In this document: in pieces, positions 1 through 11,103 of the stretch
Layout of the letters: each line of letters opens with the position of its first letter
How positions within the stretch are numbered: position 1 is the first letter of the stretch
From: Opeltia flavorubescens
Lineage: Eukaryota; Ascomycota; Lecanoromycetes; Teloschistales; Teloschistaceae
Length of the DNA: 64,000 nt
Assembly: GCA_000442125.1 (NCBI GenBank)
Contig: KE546970.1
Span: forward strand, 1,836,328-1,900,327
Reading direction: 5' to 3'
Translations under genes and position numbers: made by a program
The notes under the pieces: generated by a model
Databases searched by the model: none
What the model saw: the letters and a program-made list of their open reading frames with translations, nothing else
What the model was told of the DNA's origin: nothing

Positions 1-1652
1 GCATCGATACAGAAGATATCCATGATGCTTGCATCATCCTCAACAACTTAGCTACGGAAGGTCCAGAAGACCCGAAACTTCAGAGGAGGCTCCATACACT
101 CGCTCAACTGACACTATGCAAAGATTGGCATCAGGACCAGAGGTGGCAGGTAGTGCAAAATTGGACGGCTGTCGTACAGGAGTGGATGAATGAGAAGGGG
201 GAGGTCTTGGTACTCCAGAAAGAGGCTCAAGCACGCCAGAAGAAGATAAGCCAATTGGGGACCCGTCTCGAGGAACAAGACCAGGAATTGAAAACCTCAA
301 GGTCAACATGCGCGCATCAAAGACTATTGCGATACGCAATGGAAGATAAGTTCTCGGAAACAACTAAGCGCCTGAACACAAAGTGCCAAGAGTATGAGGA
401 GCTTCAAGCTCAGGTTACAGAGAGCAAAGAATTTGGCAGCCAGATGGAGGCAAAATGGAAGTCTGCCCAGAAAATGGTGGAAGTAGCCAACCGTCGACTA
501 ACAGAGTCAGCGGAGGAAGCAGAAACCTACGCGAACGATCTTCAAATTATCATTGACCGAGGCGCCAAAGAGATTCAAGACCTTCGAAAAGAACTCGAAA
601 ATGCGCAAATCAAGGCGGAGGAAGAATCGAGTGGAAAATGGGAGGCCTGGGACCTGGAGCGAATCGAGCAACAGCAGGAGCTGGAAAAGTTACAAAAGGA
701 TCTTATCGCTAAGGAGGCAGTCCTTAAGATGACGAATGATGAGCTGCAAAAAAAAGTCGCGCAACGGAAATTGGATAGCGAGCAAGCGATCGGAAAACTG
801 CAAATTCTTGATTTTCAAATTCGTCGTTTGCGTGCCGAAGGAGACGAATCTGCCAAAAGAGCAACGAATCAACAACGGCGGCTGCAACGTCACATTAAGA
901 GTTTGCAACATGAAGTACAGAAAAGAAAAGAAGAGAATCAGAACCTAGAAAATGACGTCGAGACCTTGCGGATAGAGCACTCCAATTCGACTCACGAATT
1001 CCAGCAATCCCTTGACGCTTCCACTGCGCAGATTGACCGACTGAAGACAGAAACCCGTGAAGCAAAAAATCGGGAGGAGGCACTGCAACAGGATATCAAA
1101 CAGCTGCAGACACAATTTGACACTGTTCTCGCAGACTCCAAGGCCGAAGGAGAGCTTTTGCAAGCAGAATTCCTGACCCTACAAGTGGAACTCTCCAAAG
1201 CCAGACATGGGTTGGATGAATCTACAACCCAAACCAAATTCCTGCAATCTCAACTCGAACACACCAAGGATGAATTTTTGAAAGCCCAGGATGACCAACG
1301 GAAGACGGTCGAGCATCTAGAGTCCGTCCTAGAGGTGGAAGAAAAGAAAAGCCAAGGACTTGCTTGCGACGTCGAGCGCATATCACGCGAGAAAGAGAGT
1401 CTGGCAGATGATGTTGAGGAAATCAAGGTGAGTAGTTTATTTGCCGCTCCATGTGATCATGGGGATTGGTGGTGGATACAGGCTAACAAGATGCATTCAC
1501 AGCGTCGTCTGAACGAGTTAAACCCCTCTGGTCTTGAGAGAGGATGGTTGCTCTTGCTGAGTCTGCAGCCTTGGAAGATTACATTTCGGAGCCTGAAAGA
1601 TTTTGAAACTGGAAAATCCTGTCAAGTGGAAGATGCGGCCCAGCAAGTATAG
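1..1652 (+). CDS. Coiled-coil protein, 5' end outside the window
   Basis: The frame is open from base 3 to the TAG at 1650-1652, so the true start lies upstream. The first ATG-like codon near 153 is a GTG and is not a credible eukaryotic start. Residues from about 60 onward are almost continuously Glu/Lys/Gln/Leu-rich with heptad-like spacing, predicting a long parallel coiled coil of the kind found in tethering, cytoskeletal or spindle proteins; no specific family is recognisable. A candidate intron lies at 1428-1502 (GTGAGT donor, CTAAC branch, CACAG acceptor; 75 nt, in frame, so the open frame also reads through it). After it the coiled-coil character stops, and a different frame gives a more natural but stop-interrupted tail, so the 3' end is uncertain. 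No enzyme motif is visible. Confidence 0.65.
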   Translation, partial: IDTEDIHDACIILNNLATEGPEDPKLQRRLHTLAQLTLCKDWHQDQRWQVVQNWTAVVQEWMNEKGEVLVLQKEAQARQKKISQLGTRLEEQDQELKTSRSTCAHQRLLRYAMEDKFSETTKRLNTKCQEYEELQAQVTESKEFGSQMEAKWKSAQKMVEVANRRLTESAEEAETYANDLQIIIDRGAKEIQDLRKELENAQIKAEEESSGKWEAWDLERIEQQQELEKLQKDLIAKEAVLKMTNDELQKKVAQRKLDSEQAIGKLQILDFQIRRLRAEGDESAKRATNQQRRLQRHIKSLQHEVQKRKEENQNLENDVETLRIEHSNSTHEFQQSLDASTAQIDRLKTETREAKNREEALQQDIKQLQTQFDTVLADSKAEGELLQAEFLTLQVELSKARHGLDESTTQTKFLQSQLEHTKDEFLKAQDDQRKTVEHLESVLEVEEKKSQGLACDVERISREKESLADDVEEIKVSSLFAAPCDHGDWWWIQANKMHSQRRLNELNPSGLERGWLLLLSLQPWKITFRSLKDFETGKSCQVEDAAQQV

Positions 1653-3078
1653 CAGATGTGTGCTGATGGACCCAGCAATTGGTAAAGACATCAAGTTTTA
1701 TAGCGCGTTTTTAAGTCATCTCTTGTGCTCTGTATTTATATGGGCAGGGTTATTGCGTCAATGAAGGAAAAACTCGAATCGAAATTTTGAATCACCCTCT
1801 ACTATCATCAATGAGAGCGTCGTAGTCCTCGTTCAGGAGCAGAATGAAAAGGGGGATGTCTAGATCCTTGTCTCAGGATCTGAAGAATCGAACTGCCCAT
1901 GACCATTCTTTCAGTTGTGATAGGTGTCAAATTGTAAATCTATCAAACGATTCAGGCGTTTGTTTACCCGGCTGACTCTTTTGGTCAAGGTGTGGAACTG
2001 TGACATTACAGAAAATATTGATCGAGCGTTATTAGTACATTTATAAGCTGTCAAGTCCTGTATATGAAACGCGACTGTCTTCCTTGCCAATGGATTTAGC
2101 AAGGTTATAGCAATTTCTCTTCGATCTATCACGATTGAGATTGGCAATAGTAGGATTACATAAAGTTGGAGGAACTATTGGATACAGGATGGCAAGAATG
2201 TTTGATCTTGGTAAAGAGTCGTGCAATCCTATTTTGGTGTATCCTCGCGATTGTTGAAGGCTCGAAATCATCGATACAAACCTCCCTACTCGGACTTTAG
2301 TGTCATGGAGCCATCCAGTGCATACGCTTGGCCGGAAACATTGATGTTTTCCGCTTTTTTTTCCAGCGCTGAAGTATGTTGCTCAAAGAAATTATCCTGG
2401 ACCTTTGATCGTTATAGAATGCAGTCACCCAAAAAGGGCATTAATGACTGAATGGGTGTAAAATTTGGAAATGTGTCCATTATAAGAATGTATACAGATC
2501 CCAACTAACTCCCTGTAGACTGATCAATCGCTGCAATACATTCGTCAGGGTCTTATATACGAGATTTAACTTGGTTGTTGTATGACAAACGTTGTGGCCT
2601 CGCAAATGATCGGTGACTAGGGTTCCCTGAATGAATTCAACGTGAACCACCAATTTAGCTCAGCCTCGGTATTGGAAATGCGGTTGTGGCGCGCTCCAAA
2701 AGTCTCTTTTCGGTGGCTTCTCGCTTGGCTAGCCCAATTTCGGACCAGCGGTGTGCCACGGCTGTCCCCTTTTGTCAAGCATCATAACGGTCTCTTTTGT
2801 AGACCAGAAAATCTTTTCCAGAAAACTCCTCGACCAATGATAGAGTGCACACGTGTACCATTACTGTCAAGGATCCCTAGAAATCATGGAGTGGACGTCC
2901 TCTGGGCTAGAGTATTTGAAGCAGCTCACGCGCCGTTACCTCTGGATACTTTTCGACCCCAGTGGAGAGCATAGCGCCTTCAGCGTTCGCGGTTCCTACT
3001 CCGTTAACCTCGAACATTCAGTCGTCCCGTACACAACTGTCCTGATATCACAGCAATTCCGGGACTCGCTACACCAAG
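1653..3078. other. Intergenic, no supported gene
   Basis: Short open frames occur here (for example 2642-2974 and 2853-3116, +) but none has a signal peptide, domain, credible introns or coding-like composition. The last few hundred bases presumably contain the promoter of the secreted protein that starts at 3079. I see no tRNA, rRNA or repeat structure. Confidence 0.5.
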
Positions 3079-4103
3079 ATGCGAAGCTTCGCTATCTGGG
3101 CTTTCTGCCTTTTTAGCAGCAATGTCGTGAGCGCAACAGGGTGCAATGCCGATAAGTATGGTTGACTGTCATTCCTTGGTAACAACTCCAGCTGACAATA
3201 ATCCACCAGCTGCCTCCGTGCTCTTTTCCCGACGCAAAGTCCAGCGGCGTACTCCTCAGATGCCGCCTTCTGCGCAACCTACACCAAGACAGTCAACACT
3301 CGAACCATTGGATTTCCGAGTAGAGCCTCCGCCGCTTGTGGTACAGCGCCGGCACGCTACAGCTCAGCTTGTTCTTGCAAGCCACCGTTGACCTCGATGA
3401 CGACTTCGACGACGTGAGTGTCTCCAGGGCGGTTTCAACAAGGATCATTCAGGGAAACTATCGCAGATACCCATATAGGACTGACTTTGGATATTACTAC
3501 AGTACCTCCAGAACCACTACCTCAACCACTTCCACCACATCATCCACACCTACCCCGACGACCTCAACCTCAACATCCACCACCTCGTCATCTACCACAA
3601 CATCTTCCACAACCTCATCAACCAGCCCCGCCTGCACTCCCACCCGCCCCTTGGGTGACGCTGTCACCAACGGCGGATTCGAATGCGGTCTCCCACCCTG
3701 GATCTCCCAAAGCATCTCCGGCACCACCTACGCCATAACCCCCCCCGGCGACGCCTCCACCTACGCCTATGAGTTCGACCAAGTCGGCCCCGTGTCCCCG
3801 ACCGTAGGCCAAAACCCCGCCTCCCTAAACCAAGATCTCAGCACCGTGGCCGGAGTCTCTTACAACCTGCGCTTCCGGACCTACTTCGACAAATGCACCG
3901 GTAGCGAGGGTTTCGTTGGTGTGAAGATCAACAATAACCCGGTCTATACGGTTGATTCGTGCGATAATCCGGCGGGGCAGTTCAATGATAATTTGGTGCA
4001 GTTTTTCGCGACGGGGTCTGATAATTTAAGGTTCGAGTTTTTGATTGGGGAGACACCGGCTGTGGTGAAGATTGATAATGTTAGCGCGGTGCCGTTGCAT
4101 TGA
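3079..4103 (+). CDS. Secreted protein with Cys-rich head, Ser/Thr linker and CBM-like domain
   Basis: Three exons fit perfectly: 3079-3155, 3210-3413 and 3503-4103 (introns of 54 and 89 nt with GTATGG/GTGAGT donors, CTGAC branch sites and CAG acceptors), giving 293 residues. Residues 1-19 form a signal peptide ending VVSA. Residues 20 to about 85 hold six cysteines starting with a CNADNC motif, a head common to fungal secreted proteins of this type. A Thr/Ser-rich linker of about 50 residues follows, then a C-terminal beta-rich domain beginning near VTNGGFECG that resembles the carbohydrate-binding-like (CBM4/9, galactose-binding fold) domains of fungal extracellular proteins. Likely an O-glycosylated secreted or wall-associated protein; ligand and function are unknown. 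The open frame beginning at 3336 is only exon 3 plus intron sequence. Confidence 0.8.
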
Positions 4104-5078
4104 GGTAGTGCCAGTGTCTGGACGTAATGATAGTCGTGCTCAGTAGGATATATTGCTATGGAGGTGGGTAATGACTGGTACATGGATAAAAACATATCTC
4201 AATCCATTTCCGCTAAGCGGCGTGACTGACAGTGTTTGGCGAGAAGGTGCAGTGTCTGCAGATCAAGGACAGTCATTATTCCAAACCTTTTCTGTACTCT
4301 CTGCTTTTTCCATTGTTCGCTTTCCTTTTTTCTCTCTTTAGTTTTCCTCCATATCTCTGCCATCGTTTCCTCATGCCTGTCTCTGCTCAATCGGATTTAA
4401 TCTTGGGCTTGTAAACGACTCCGGCATAGATTGAGCAGATCCCCTTCTTGCAGCACGCTATGAGAAAGTGCGGAGCATCATACATTGCTGGGTAAGGTAT
4501 GTCTGTCATGTTTTCATTTACTCCCTCGATACCGAAATTGTAGCTAGAACAGAGTGCTTTCTACAGTCGTCGTACCGCTTGAAGAATAAAGTCTCGTATT
4601 ACCTTGGGGCGACCAGTGGCCTATAAGAGTGCGGGGTCATTGCAACACCTAATCACAGTTGTGCAGGAGCTCGGGACTGAGCAGATCAAGGTCATTGGCT
4701 GAGATTCCGAACACGCAGATTGTGGCTGCACCACGCTCGTGCGATCTGGATCTCCGAGCCGAGTTCTTGGCTGTGATCGCTCCAAGCGGACCTGTCACAT
4801 AACTCGTAGCTCGCAATCACGTGATACGTGTTTTCGTTGCGCGCGGAGAGTGAAGCACTGTCAGCATTTGGCTTGAAGCCATTGATGTGGCGTGTGTTGT
4901 ATGCCATTGTCAAGAATGCAGCTTGTGTTTTGATAAATACCGCTGCTAGAATACATACTCTCTGGAGTGATCAAATCCGACCATTCAGCAGTCGTTTCGT
5001 GCCACTTACGTCCAGGAACGCACATCGACTCCCAAAATCTCTTTCTTTCTGGCTTGAAATCGCTGCGAGTGAAGTAAG
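4104..5078. other. Intergenic, no supported gene
   Basis: Only short overlapping frames on both strands, with no domain, signal peptide or splice-consistent extension. It holds the 3' flank of the CBM-like gene and the upstream region of the small secreted protein at 5079. Confidence 0.5.
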
Positions 5079-5630
5079 ATGTATTATTTGGCACTATTCC
5101 TGTCGCTTTTCTCTCTGCACCTCATCCCCGCTACTGCGCAAAACTCAACTTTACCTTCCGCAACATTATTCAGTAACTACATCGTACGCGCTTCCACCCC
5201 TCGCGACACTACGACCCTAGCAATCAAGACCTCTTTCCTCTTCAACCATCTCCTGCTCTACTACACATCCCCTACCATCGCTCTCCCAGAATCCTCCTTC
5301 GCCTCCCTCTGCCTTGATCTCTGCATCTCCTACATCCCCAACTCCTCCGCTATCCCCCTCTCTACCCTCGAGGATTCTAACGCCCCTTTCCCGGACTCAT
5401 ACGTCTCCAACAGGACGGGCCCCTGTAAGAGCTTTACTGTCGATCAAGGGAAACCGTTTCCGCCAAATCCTGCCGATGAGAGGCCGAGGTGGTATTGTGA
5501 GGCTTTTGATCAAGCGCTAGCTGAGGATCTGAGCGACTTTGAGCCTGTGAATACGACGGATAGCTATTTGTATGGGTTGGGGGTTAATAGGGGGTGTGCG
5601 GAGGGGCAGGGGTGTTATCGCGCTTTTTGA
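5079..5630 (+). CDS. Small secreted protein, six cysteines
   Basis: A single-exon frame of 183 residues. The first about 20 residues (MYYLALFLSLFSLHLIPATA) are a clear signal peptide with a plausible cleavage before QNST. The mature part has exactly six cysteines: two in the LCLDLC segment, one in GPCKS, one in RWYCEAF and two in the GCAEGQGCY tail, so three disulfides are possible. Several N-glycosylation sequons (NST, NSS, NRT, NTT) are present. No transmembrane segment or enzyme motif. It fits the general profile of a fungal small secreted or effector-like protein, but size, secretion and cysteines are the only grounds; no family is recognised. Confidence 0.7.
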   Translation: MYYLALFLSLFSLHLIPATAQNSTLPSATLFSNYIVRASTPRDTTTLAIKTSFLFNHLLLYYTSPTIALPESSFASLCLDLCISYIPNSSAIPLSTLEDSNAPFPDSYVSNRTGPCKSFTVDQGKPFPPNPADERPRWYCEAFDQALAEDLSDFEPVNTTDSYLYGLGVNRGCAEGQGCYRAF

Positions 5631-6827
5631 GGCGGCGTAACGGGGGATCGGTTCGTGACCTTAGGTCTTGGGCAAGGCACTGATGGGGAGTTCTTTCACG
5701 TAAACTAGCTGGGAAAGTAGGACTCGATTGTAGAGAAGTCAGGAATAGATTCTCGATATAATAGAGAAGCGAGACGAGAGCTTTTTTTGGCCAAAGTTCA
5801 CGGCACTTACGAAGATCGTTGTAGCGTTGTATTGCAGATTCCTGACGATTCCTGACATAAAATTTATTCATTTCCCACTCAAAATAATGTCTCATTTCCA
5901 CTTACAACTTAACAGATTGATGCAGGACATTGTGGGAATTACTACCTAAGGTCACATACATGTAAGGTCGTTATGTGAAATGAACGGTTTTCAAGATACT
6001 CACAACTCCATCGCACCAGCCAAAAGGATCACCGAATGCTAGCTACAATAGAATGTAACTCTCGCTTAGACCCACAATTGCTCCGGAAGAGATGCAGTCT
6101 ATCTGGTAATGCTGAGGCCAGAAAATATCGGGGTGTCCTCTATTGACATTCTTGTTCATCCACAAACCCGTCTTCATATTGATTCTTCTCGGATCGTGAT
6201 CCGAGTTTCTCTTCAAGCGGCCAATTGCTATCAAGGAAGGAAACAGCCCGTTGTTGAATTGAATTCGTTTAGGTCAAAGCTAGCCAGACCTGGGCAATGA
6301 TGCTTCCCGCCCCCTCAATGGATACTTTCGAACAATTCCCCAGACAGATGAATCATCACGATGTGTCAAAATAGTGCTTTCGTATTAGCGAGGAGCTTGC
6401 ATCAGTCAGCACGGGAACCTAGGTACTTTGAGGACTTTCCTTGTACCAGATTAGAATGAAGCTCCGCGGCTGGGCAGGTACCATAAATACGTTCGACGAA
6501 ATGCGGTGGTGATATTGGCGATGGCGCTTGATAATCAAGATCTGGCCCTTTTAGGGCGGAATTAGACACATTGAGTCAAGTTCTGCTGTCATTTTTCGCT
6601 TGCTATCGTGCGAGAAGGGTCGGAGCTTTTGCGCCTTCGTTTATTCAATATAATCTGCTATTTGTCAGCCTACGCCTATCGCGAAGCTCAAGACGGATGG
6701 ATTCTCGATTACTATCCCCCGGGAGGATGGAAATGCTGAAGTATAAAAGGCAGCACGCTTCTCGACTAAAGAACCAGCCAGGTCAGATTTACTCTCTTGA
6801 ACAAAAGATCATAGCTCTCCTCTCACG
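5631..6827. other. Intergenic, upstream region of the gene at 6828
   Basis: No supported coding region. Open frames at 5584-5901 (-), 6109-6300 (+) and 6571-6867 (+) lack any protein-like feature. The right end contains a TATA box (6742-6748) and the presumed 5' UTR of the next gene. Confidence 0.5.
6742..6748 (+). promoter_or_regulatory. TATA box of the gene at 6828
   Basis: TATAAAA stands 80 bases before the ATG at 6828 in an otherwise mixed-composition stretch. A canonical TATA box at this distance suggests a strongly or conditionally expressed gene. Confidence 0.55.
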
Positions 6828-8034
6828 ATGCATCGGCTGTCTCTTTGTTTCCTTACGGTCGCGGTAGCATTTGGCGCCGTCGCTTTGCCCACTATCGACG
6901 ATGAATTTACCGCCGTCGTTAAAGAGACAGGCCTCACCACACGTGGCGAGACTTCTGTAGGCTTTTACGACAGTGAACTCCATAAGCGCTGGGTCTATCT
7001 CATCTACCTGGCCATCGCCGCCGCCCAGATTCTTCCTAGCGGGATTTCTCTTGCCATCGGCGTTTACTCCTTTGCCCGCTCCATTTACTCCATCGCTAAG
7101 GATTGCAACAAACCTAGTGGCGGACAGCAGATTGCTGATTGTATCATGAGCTGCTTAGACCTTCTACTCGCTGGATTCTTAAGCGTCTACAAATACAAAA
7201 GCGGGTAAAGAAGACTTATCCTACCCATGTTTATGAAGATGAGTATTGCTGATAAGTACAAGAATTTCCCGCGACGTCAATGGCTTGCATACCTATGCCG
7301 TCTCTGATCATCAAACCCTCTCCTCTGTATCATTCCATGCCCACATCACCCCTATCAATGGCTCCCTCATTCTCGCTTCAGTTCAAAGCCCCAAGAATGG
7401 CGAATGGGAACGTCATGCAACTGTTTACGAAGGCGATTTTGCGACCCATCATCTCATGTATCGCCAGGCACATGAGGAGATCCTCGGCCACCCCAATGAC
7501 GGATCTTTCCACCATTATCAACTCAAACCAACTCCTGAATTCGTATCCCGCGTCAAAAAGGCACACCCGCAAAGCAAGATTGGGAAACGCTTGGAGAAGA
7601 GCTCGTACGGGCTGGTAGCGGATTATCTATGGAAGGATGAGTTTGTCTCACGAGTCCCCTTCCTGCACATTCAACGAATTGATTGACTGATTAAAATGCC
7701 TTTTTGTAATAGAAACTATGGCATTTGAAAAGACTTCCATGATGCCGCATCCGGCTCCAACGCCGGTCATGCGGTCGGTCAATGGATGAAAGATAATGAC
7801 TCTGAGGTTACCTGCGCTGTCCCGACTGAAACCCTCGGCACTCATGGTGGAAGTATTACAAGCCATGGGAATCAGGGTATCATTGCCTACGGTAAGTGCA
7901 TCTATTTGATAAAGAACTACCTAGCTTCATCAGTGAAAGTTATTGTATTGATAGAATTCTTAGGATGGAATGATGCACCATACAACTTCAATGGTAGAGC
8001 AGGGGGCTGGGTTGGGCAGTGTGGTGGTCCATAA
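6828..8034 (+). pseudogene. Secreted/membrane protein of unknown function, apparently broken by a TGA
   Basis: Best model has four exons: 6828-7204, 7263-7640, 7713-7891 and 7964-8034. Intron 1 (GTAAAG, CTGAT, CAAG) and intron 3 (GTAAGT, TTAG) are well supported and keep phase. Intron 2 (GTTTGT donor at 7641, TGACTGAT branch, AATAG acceptor) also keeps phase, but exon 3 then meets an in-frame TGA at 7726-7728, seven bases before a clearly coding stretch beginning DFHDAASGSNAGHA. No alternative splice pair I tried skips the stop. The full product would be about 334 residues: signal peptide (1-20), a KR site near 53-54 followed by a hydrophobic segment (about 55-85), a central domain, and a C-terminal domain ending GGWVGQCGGP. 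Family unknown. A functional shorter protein ending at 7686 cannot be excluded. Confidence 0.55.
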
Positions 8035-8441
8035 ACGATGATAAGGCGCTGCACATAGTTGATGGACCGTAGAAGTATTCCGAGAATTTTGCAAACAATG
8101 ATTGTTGAAGGTGGAAAATTTCTGAAGGCATGCTGGGTCGTTTTGTGGGGTCAAAACTTGTTGCAATCTAAGGATATGGCTACAATTATCCTAATATATC
8201 AGCTTTTTCGAATGCGGATGTTGGTTCAATTTTTGTATTATTCTCACGTTTCAGAGCGACAGCTCTCAATGCTGAGCCCAAATACTCGGCGGCAAAACAG
8301 ACTCCTCTCATCGCTAAGAAGCAACACAATCCCGATTGCCAGACGGGTTACAAAATTGATATGTCGCTAACAATCGCGATAATTGCTTGACAGCGTCCTA
8401 GAGCAATACAAGATCATTCCCGTGATTCAAACACTTTTTAT
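8035..8441. other. Intergenic between convergent genes
   Basis: A short spacer between the plus-strand gene ending at 8034 and the minus-strand gene ending at 8442. It should hold both 3' UTRs. The frame at 8059-8370 (+) has no protein-like features. Confidence 0.5.
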
Positions 8442-8972
8442 TTATGCTGCAGTGTTCTTGGATGTCGTCACAGCAGTCTCATTCCCATCAGACGAGGCCG
8501 TCAACGTCCCTCCACGTAGTCTTTCTACCGTCACCGTTATAAAATTCCCATCACCTAGCCAGATTTGGCCACCCATGGACTCTTGAGGTCCATAACCAAG
8601 AGAACAAGCTGACATGATCTTACTCGTGGCGATATTGATGGCCAGCCAGGAGCTGTAGTCCGATCGATGGAATTGCAGATCGACAGTGATCTGGCAAGAG
8701 TTGTATTTCAAAGTTTTAGGCAAGATGTAGGGATCTGGATTTTCGTTTTGGTCCCAGCGAAATGTGTGTGGATCAACAAGGGTTGGCAATTGGACTGCGG
8801 CGCGTGCACAGTCGTTCATCCTTGCACGTCGATTCATCGTTCCGGGGGTGTCGAAGCATTGGTATGCAAGATCATTGATAGCGGCTGATTTGGTGAATGA
8901 GGTGGGTAGAATCAGGCAAGCCATTGTTATTGTCGCGAATACAGCATGTTGACTTGATGATGACAGGCGCAT
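8442..8972 (-). CDS. Small secreted protein of unknown function
   Basis: The open frame extends up to 9119, but the second methionine (ATG at 8972-8970) is preferred because it starts a good signal peptide (about residues 1-30, hydrophobic core around VFATITMACLILP). The 176-residue product has cysteines in a pattern familiar from a widespread group of fungal small secreted proteins: C in YQCFD, C in NDCARA, C in YNSCQITVDL and C in SACSLG, with a conserved-looking SW-x-x-I segment (SSWLAINIA). Four cysteines would allow two disulfides. No catalytic motif is visible and the role is unknown. A TATA-like run lies about 125 bases upstream. Confidence 0.65.
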   Translation of the reverse strand: MRLSSSSQHAVFATITMACLILPTSFTKSAAINDLAYQCFDTPGTMNRRARMNDCARAAVQLPTLVDPHTFRWDQNENPDPYILPKTLKYNSCQITVDLQFHRSDYSSWLAINIATSKIMSACSLGYGPQESMGGQIWLGDGNFITVTVERLRGGTLTASSDGNETAVTTSKNTAA

Positions 8973-9094
8973 ACTGATATAGGTGGTAGCGATTGTAGGA
9001 ACATCGGCTTTTTTGCAGTATGCTGAAATACGGAAGTTCTGCAGAGGCGCAGGATCGGATGTGCGAGTAAGGCATCTGGCTGCAGCTGGATATG

Positions 9095-9102
9095 TATATA
9101 TA
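9095..9102 (-). promoter_or_regulatory. TATA-like element upstream of the minus-strand secreted-protein gene
   Basis: An eight-base alternating TA run (TATATATA) lies about 125 bases before the preferred ATG at 8972. Position and sequence suit a TATA box, but alternating TA runs are common by chance. Confidence 0.3.
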
Positions 9103-9692
9103 GGTAGTTGTAGGCGCACGGCCTGATATGCTTCGGCTGTCGCTTGAACATGTAAGAAATGCAGCCTGCAGCTGAATGGTTCATTAATGATGCAAATACT
9201 TCGCTCTCAAGCCCCTCTTATCCAAGCACGATATATCACATCAATCTAGCTGGTCGACGACCCTAGGTTGTCTATATCATTCTTCTATTTTCCCGTTAAT
9301 GTTCCGAATTGTTCCTCACGAGAAGCATATTTAAAGCTGTCTCGATGCTAATGTGTGCATGCAATACGAAGGTTGATTGACGTGATTTCATTTGCTCTCT
9401 GGTGTGAATCGCTCCCATTGAAGTGGTAAGCGCAGTATTATTATTAAAAGAAGTACGTGACTTTATAGCAGATCACCCAAGTCAAGGCCCACCTGTATTG
9501 AAAGATAGGCCATTCGGTCATACTCGATGACAAGAGAGTCTCGTTGAGTTAATCAAGTTATCGTCCACATGATGAGTCTGTTACGTGTGATCCATTATTG
9601 TTGCCTGTATTTCCTGTAAATGAAGACAGCCAGCAGAACGAAGTATTCCAACATCCCAAGATCTCGCTACTCCGAGCCAAAAGACCTGAGAC
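9103..9692. other. Intergenic, no supported gene
   Basis: Upstream region of the minus-strand gene at 8442-8972 and 3' flank of the minus-strand gene at 9693. No coding or structural signal seen. Confidence 0.5.
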
Positions 9693-11077
9693 TTATGGGT
9701 TCTCGGGTCCCGGACATGCTGCATCAACAACGACTGTGTCGAGCGCTGCACCTGGCGCTGGCAAGCCTTGCTGCTGGGTGCTTGCGCAGAACTCAACCAC
9801 CTGATCTCGAAGCTTTGCAGATCCTATACATAGGCCCGCCCAAGATCTCCTGACGGTATTCGGGATTTTCTCAACAACTGCTAAGAAAAGGTTGAGGGTC
9901 AGCAGTTCCCATCGTTTGAGTTGCTGTTCTTCTTGGTCGAGTCGCCGCAACACAAGTTGTAGCGTTACTAAGAGACCTGCGCCGAAGATGGCCAAACCAA
10001 ATTTGATACCGCCTGGTAGAAGATCAGGTTGGGCAAGGGGGATGTACATGGTGCCAGCAAAGATGGCTAGACTACCGACAACGGCGATGGTATTATAGCA
10101 ACACTGTCCGCTCCTCTCCGTATATCTGAAGAGTAGGCTTCTGGCTCCACCTACTTGGTCGTCACATATGAAAGGCGCAAGCGCATCCTCAAGACTATCG
10201 ATCGCTGCTCTGACTCTGGATTTCGTGTATGAGATCAACGCGGTTGGCGATAGATTTTCGAGAGAGGCGTGAATTTGCGCGATAGAAGCCTTGTTGACTA
10301 GTTCTCCTGTGGGCGAAATGAAATCCCCCGCAATAGTACTTGCACAGGTATAGTTGGGAATAGAGATATTGTAACTGCTGCCGTCCTCTCCATAAGTGGC
10401 GGAATATGTGAGGTATCGAGGAAATGAGATTGAATGTTTGTTGAACGGTACCCTCTGCTTTAAGCTTCCAAGATTGGCTACTGGGCATATCCACATAGTA
10501 AGGTGCTGGCTCGAAGTGTCGATATTCCGTATACTATTCAGGCAGTCTGTATCAGGTTCATAACCGGTGTAGGTGAATACTTGAGAATTAGATTGTGCCA
10601 TGAGCTGACCGAGCGTCAGATCAGCCATTAAAGCGAGCGAAGATTGATTGGTAACGACTGAGAAGCCACGCACGATGGGCTAACCGGGCCCTCTATAAAT
10701 GTGACCTAGAACGAGAGTGAAACTCTCAACATGGCAAAAAAGTGAAGGCCCAAAGTCCATAGTGTGGCAATTACCACAAGTTTATGGGCGAGAAAAAGAA
10801 GGCAACGCGCTGTCCACATCCGCACACCGAGCTGCATGATCTCGAACAAGGCGACGACGGAATGTGCTGAAATTTGGAGCGTCTGCTGCAACTCGATGCT
10901 TTGGTTTTGAACAGGTATCCAGAAGCAAGGAGTCCATGGCCACATGTGGGTGTTTTCTTGCCTGCAGGTTCCCTCATGCCAGAAATTATTGGTTGTGCTA
11001 AACTTGACACAAGGGGCTGGAAATGAATGGAAGTAAGTGGCTCGGCAAGCGATCTTGCATACGCAAGCCTTGTACAC
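9693..11077 (-). CDS. Membrane protein of unknown function, two adjacent helices
   Basis: The major exon (about 10,679-9693) encodes some 328 residues. A Cys- and Asn-glycosylation-rich, probably extracellular part is followed by two hydrophobic helices close together (near residues 193-214 and 220-242 of the open frame) and a cytosolic tail with a basic, Gln/Glu-rich start. The exon has no ATG at its start and joins an upstream exon in another frame (up to about 11,077) carrying APCVKF, a tryptophan-rich patch and a further hydrophobic segment. A phase-0 junction from 10,724 to 10,679 (intron 10,723-10,680, GTTTCA donor, TTAG acceptor, 44 nt) fits but the donor is weak. The 5' end is not resolved; an ATG at 11,103 could be used through another intron. 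Family not recognised. Confidence 0.5.
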
Positions 11078-11103
11078 GACTTTGCAGGAGATGGACCACT
11101 CAT

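Noticed and set aside
153-155. GTG as start of the coiled-coil protein
   Set aside because: The frame is open to the window edge and GTG is not a normal fungal nuclear start; the gene is simply cut by the window.
3336-3502. Open frame upstream of the CBM-like exon 3 as coding
   Set aside because: It runs through intron 2 and an out-of-frame part of exon 2; the spliced three-exon model restores a signal peptide and a cysteine-rich head.
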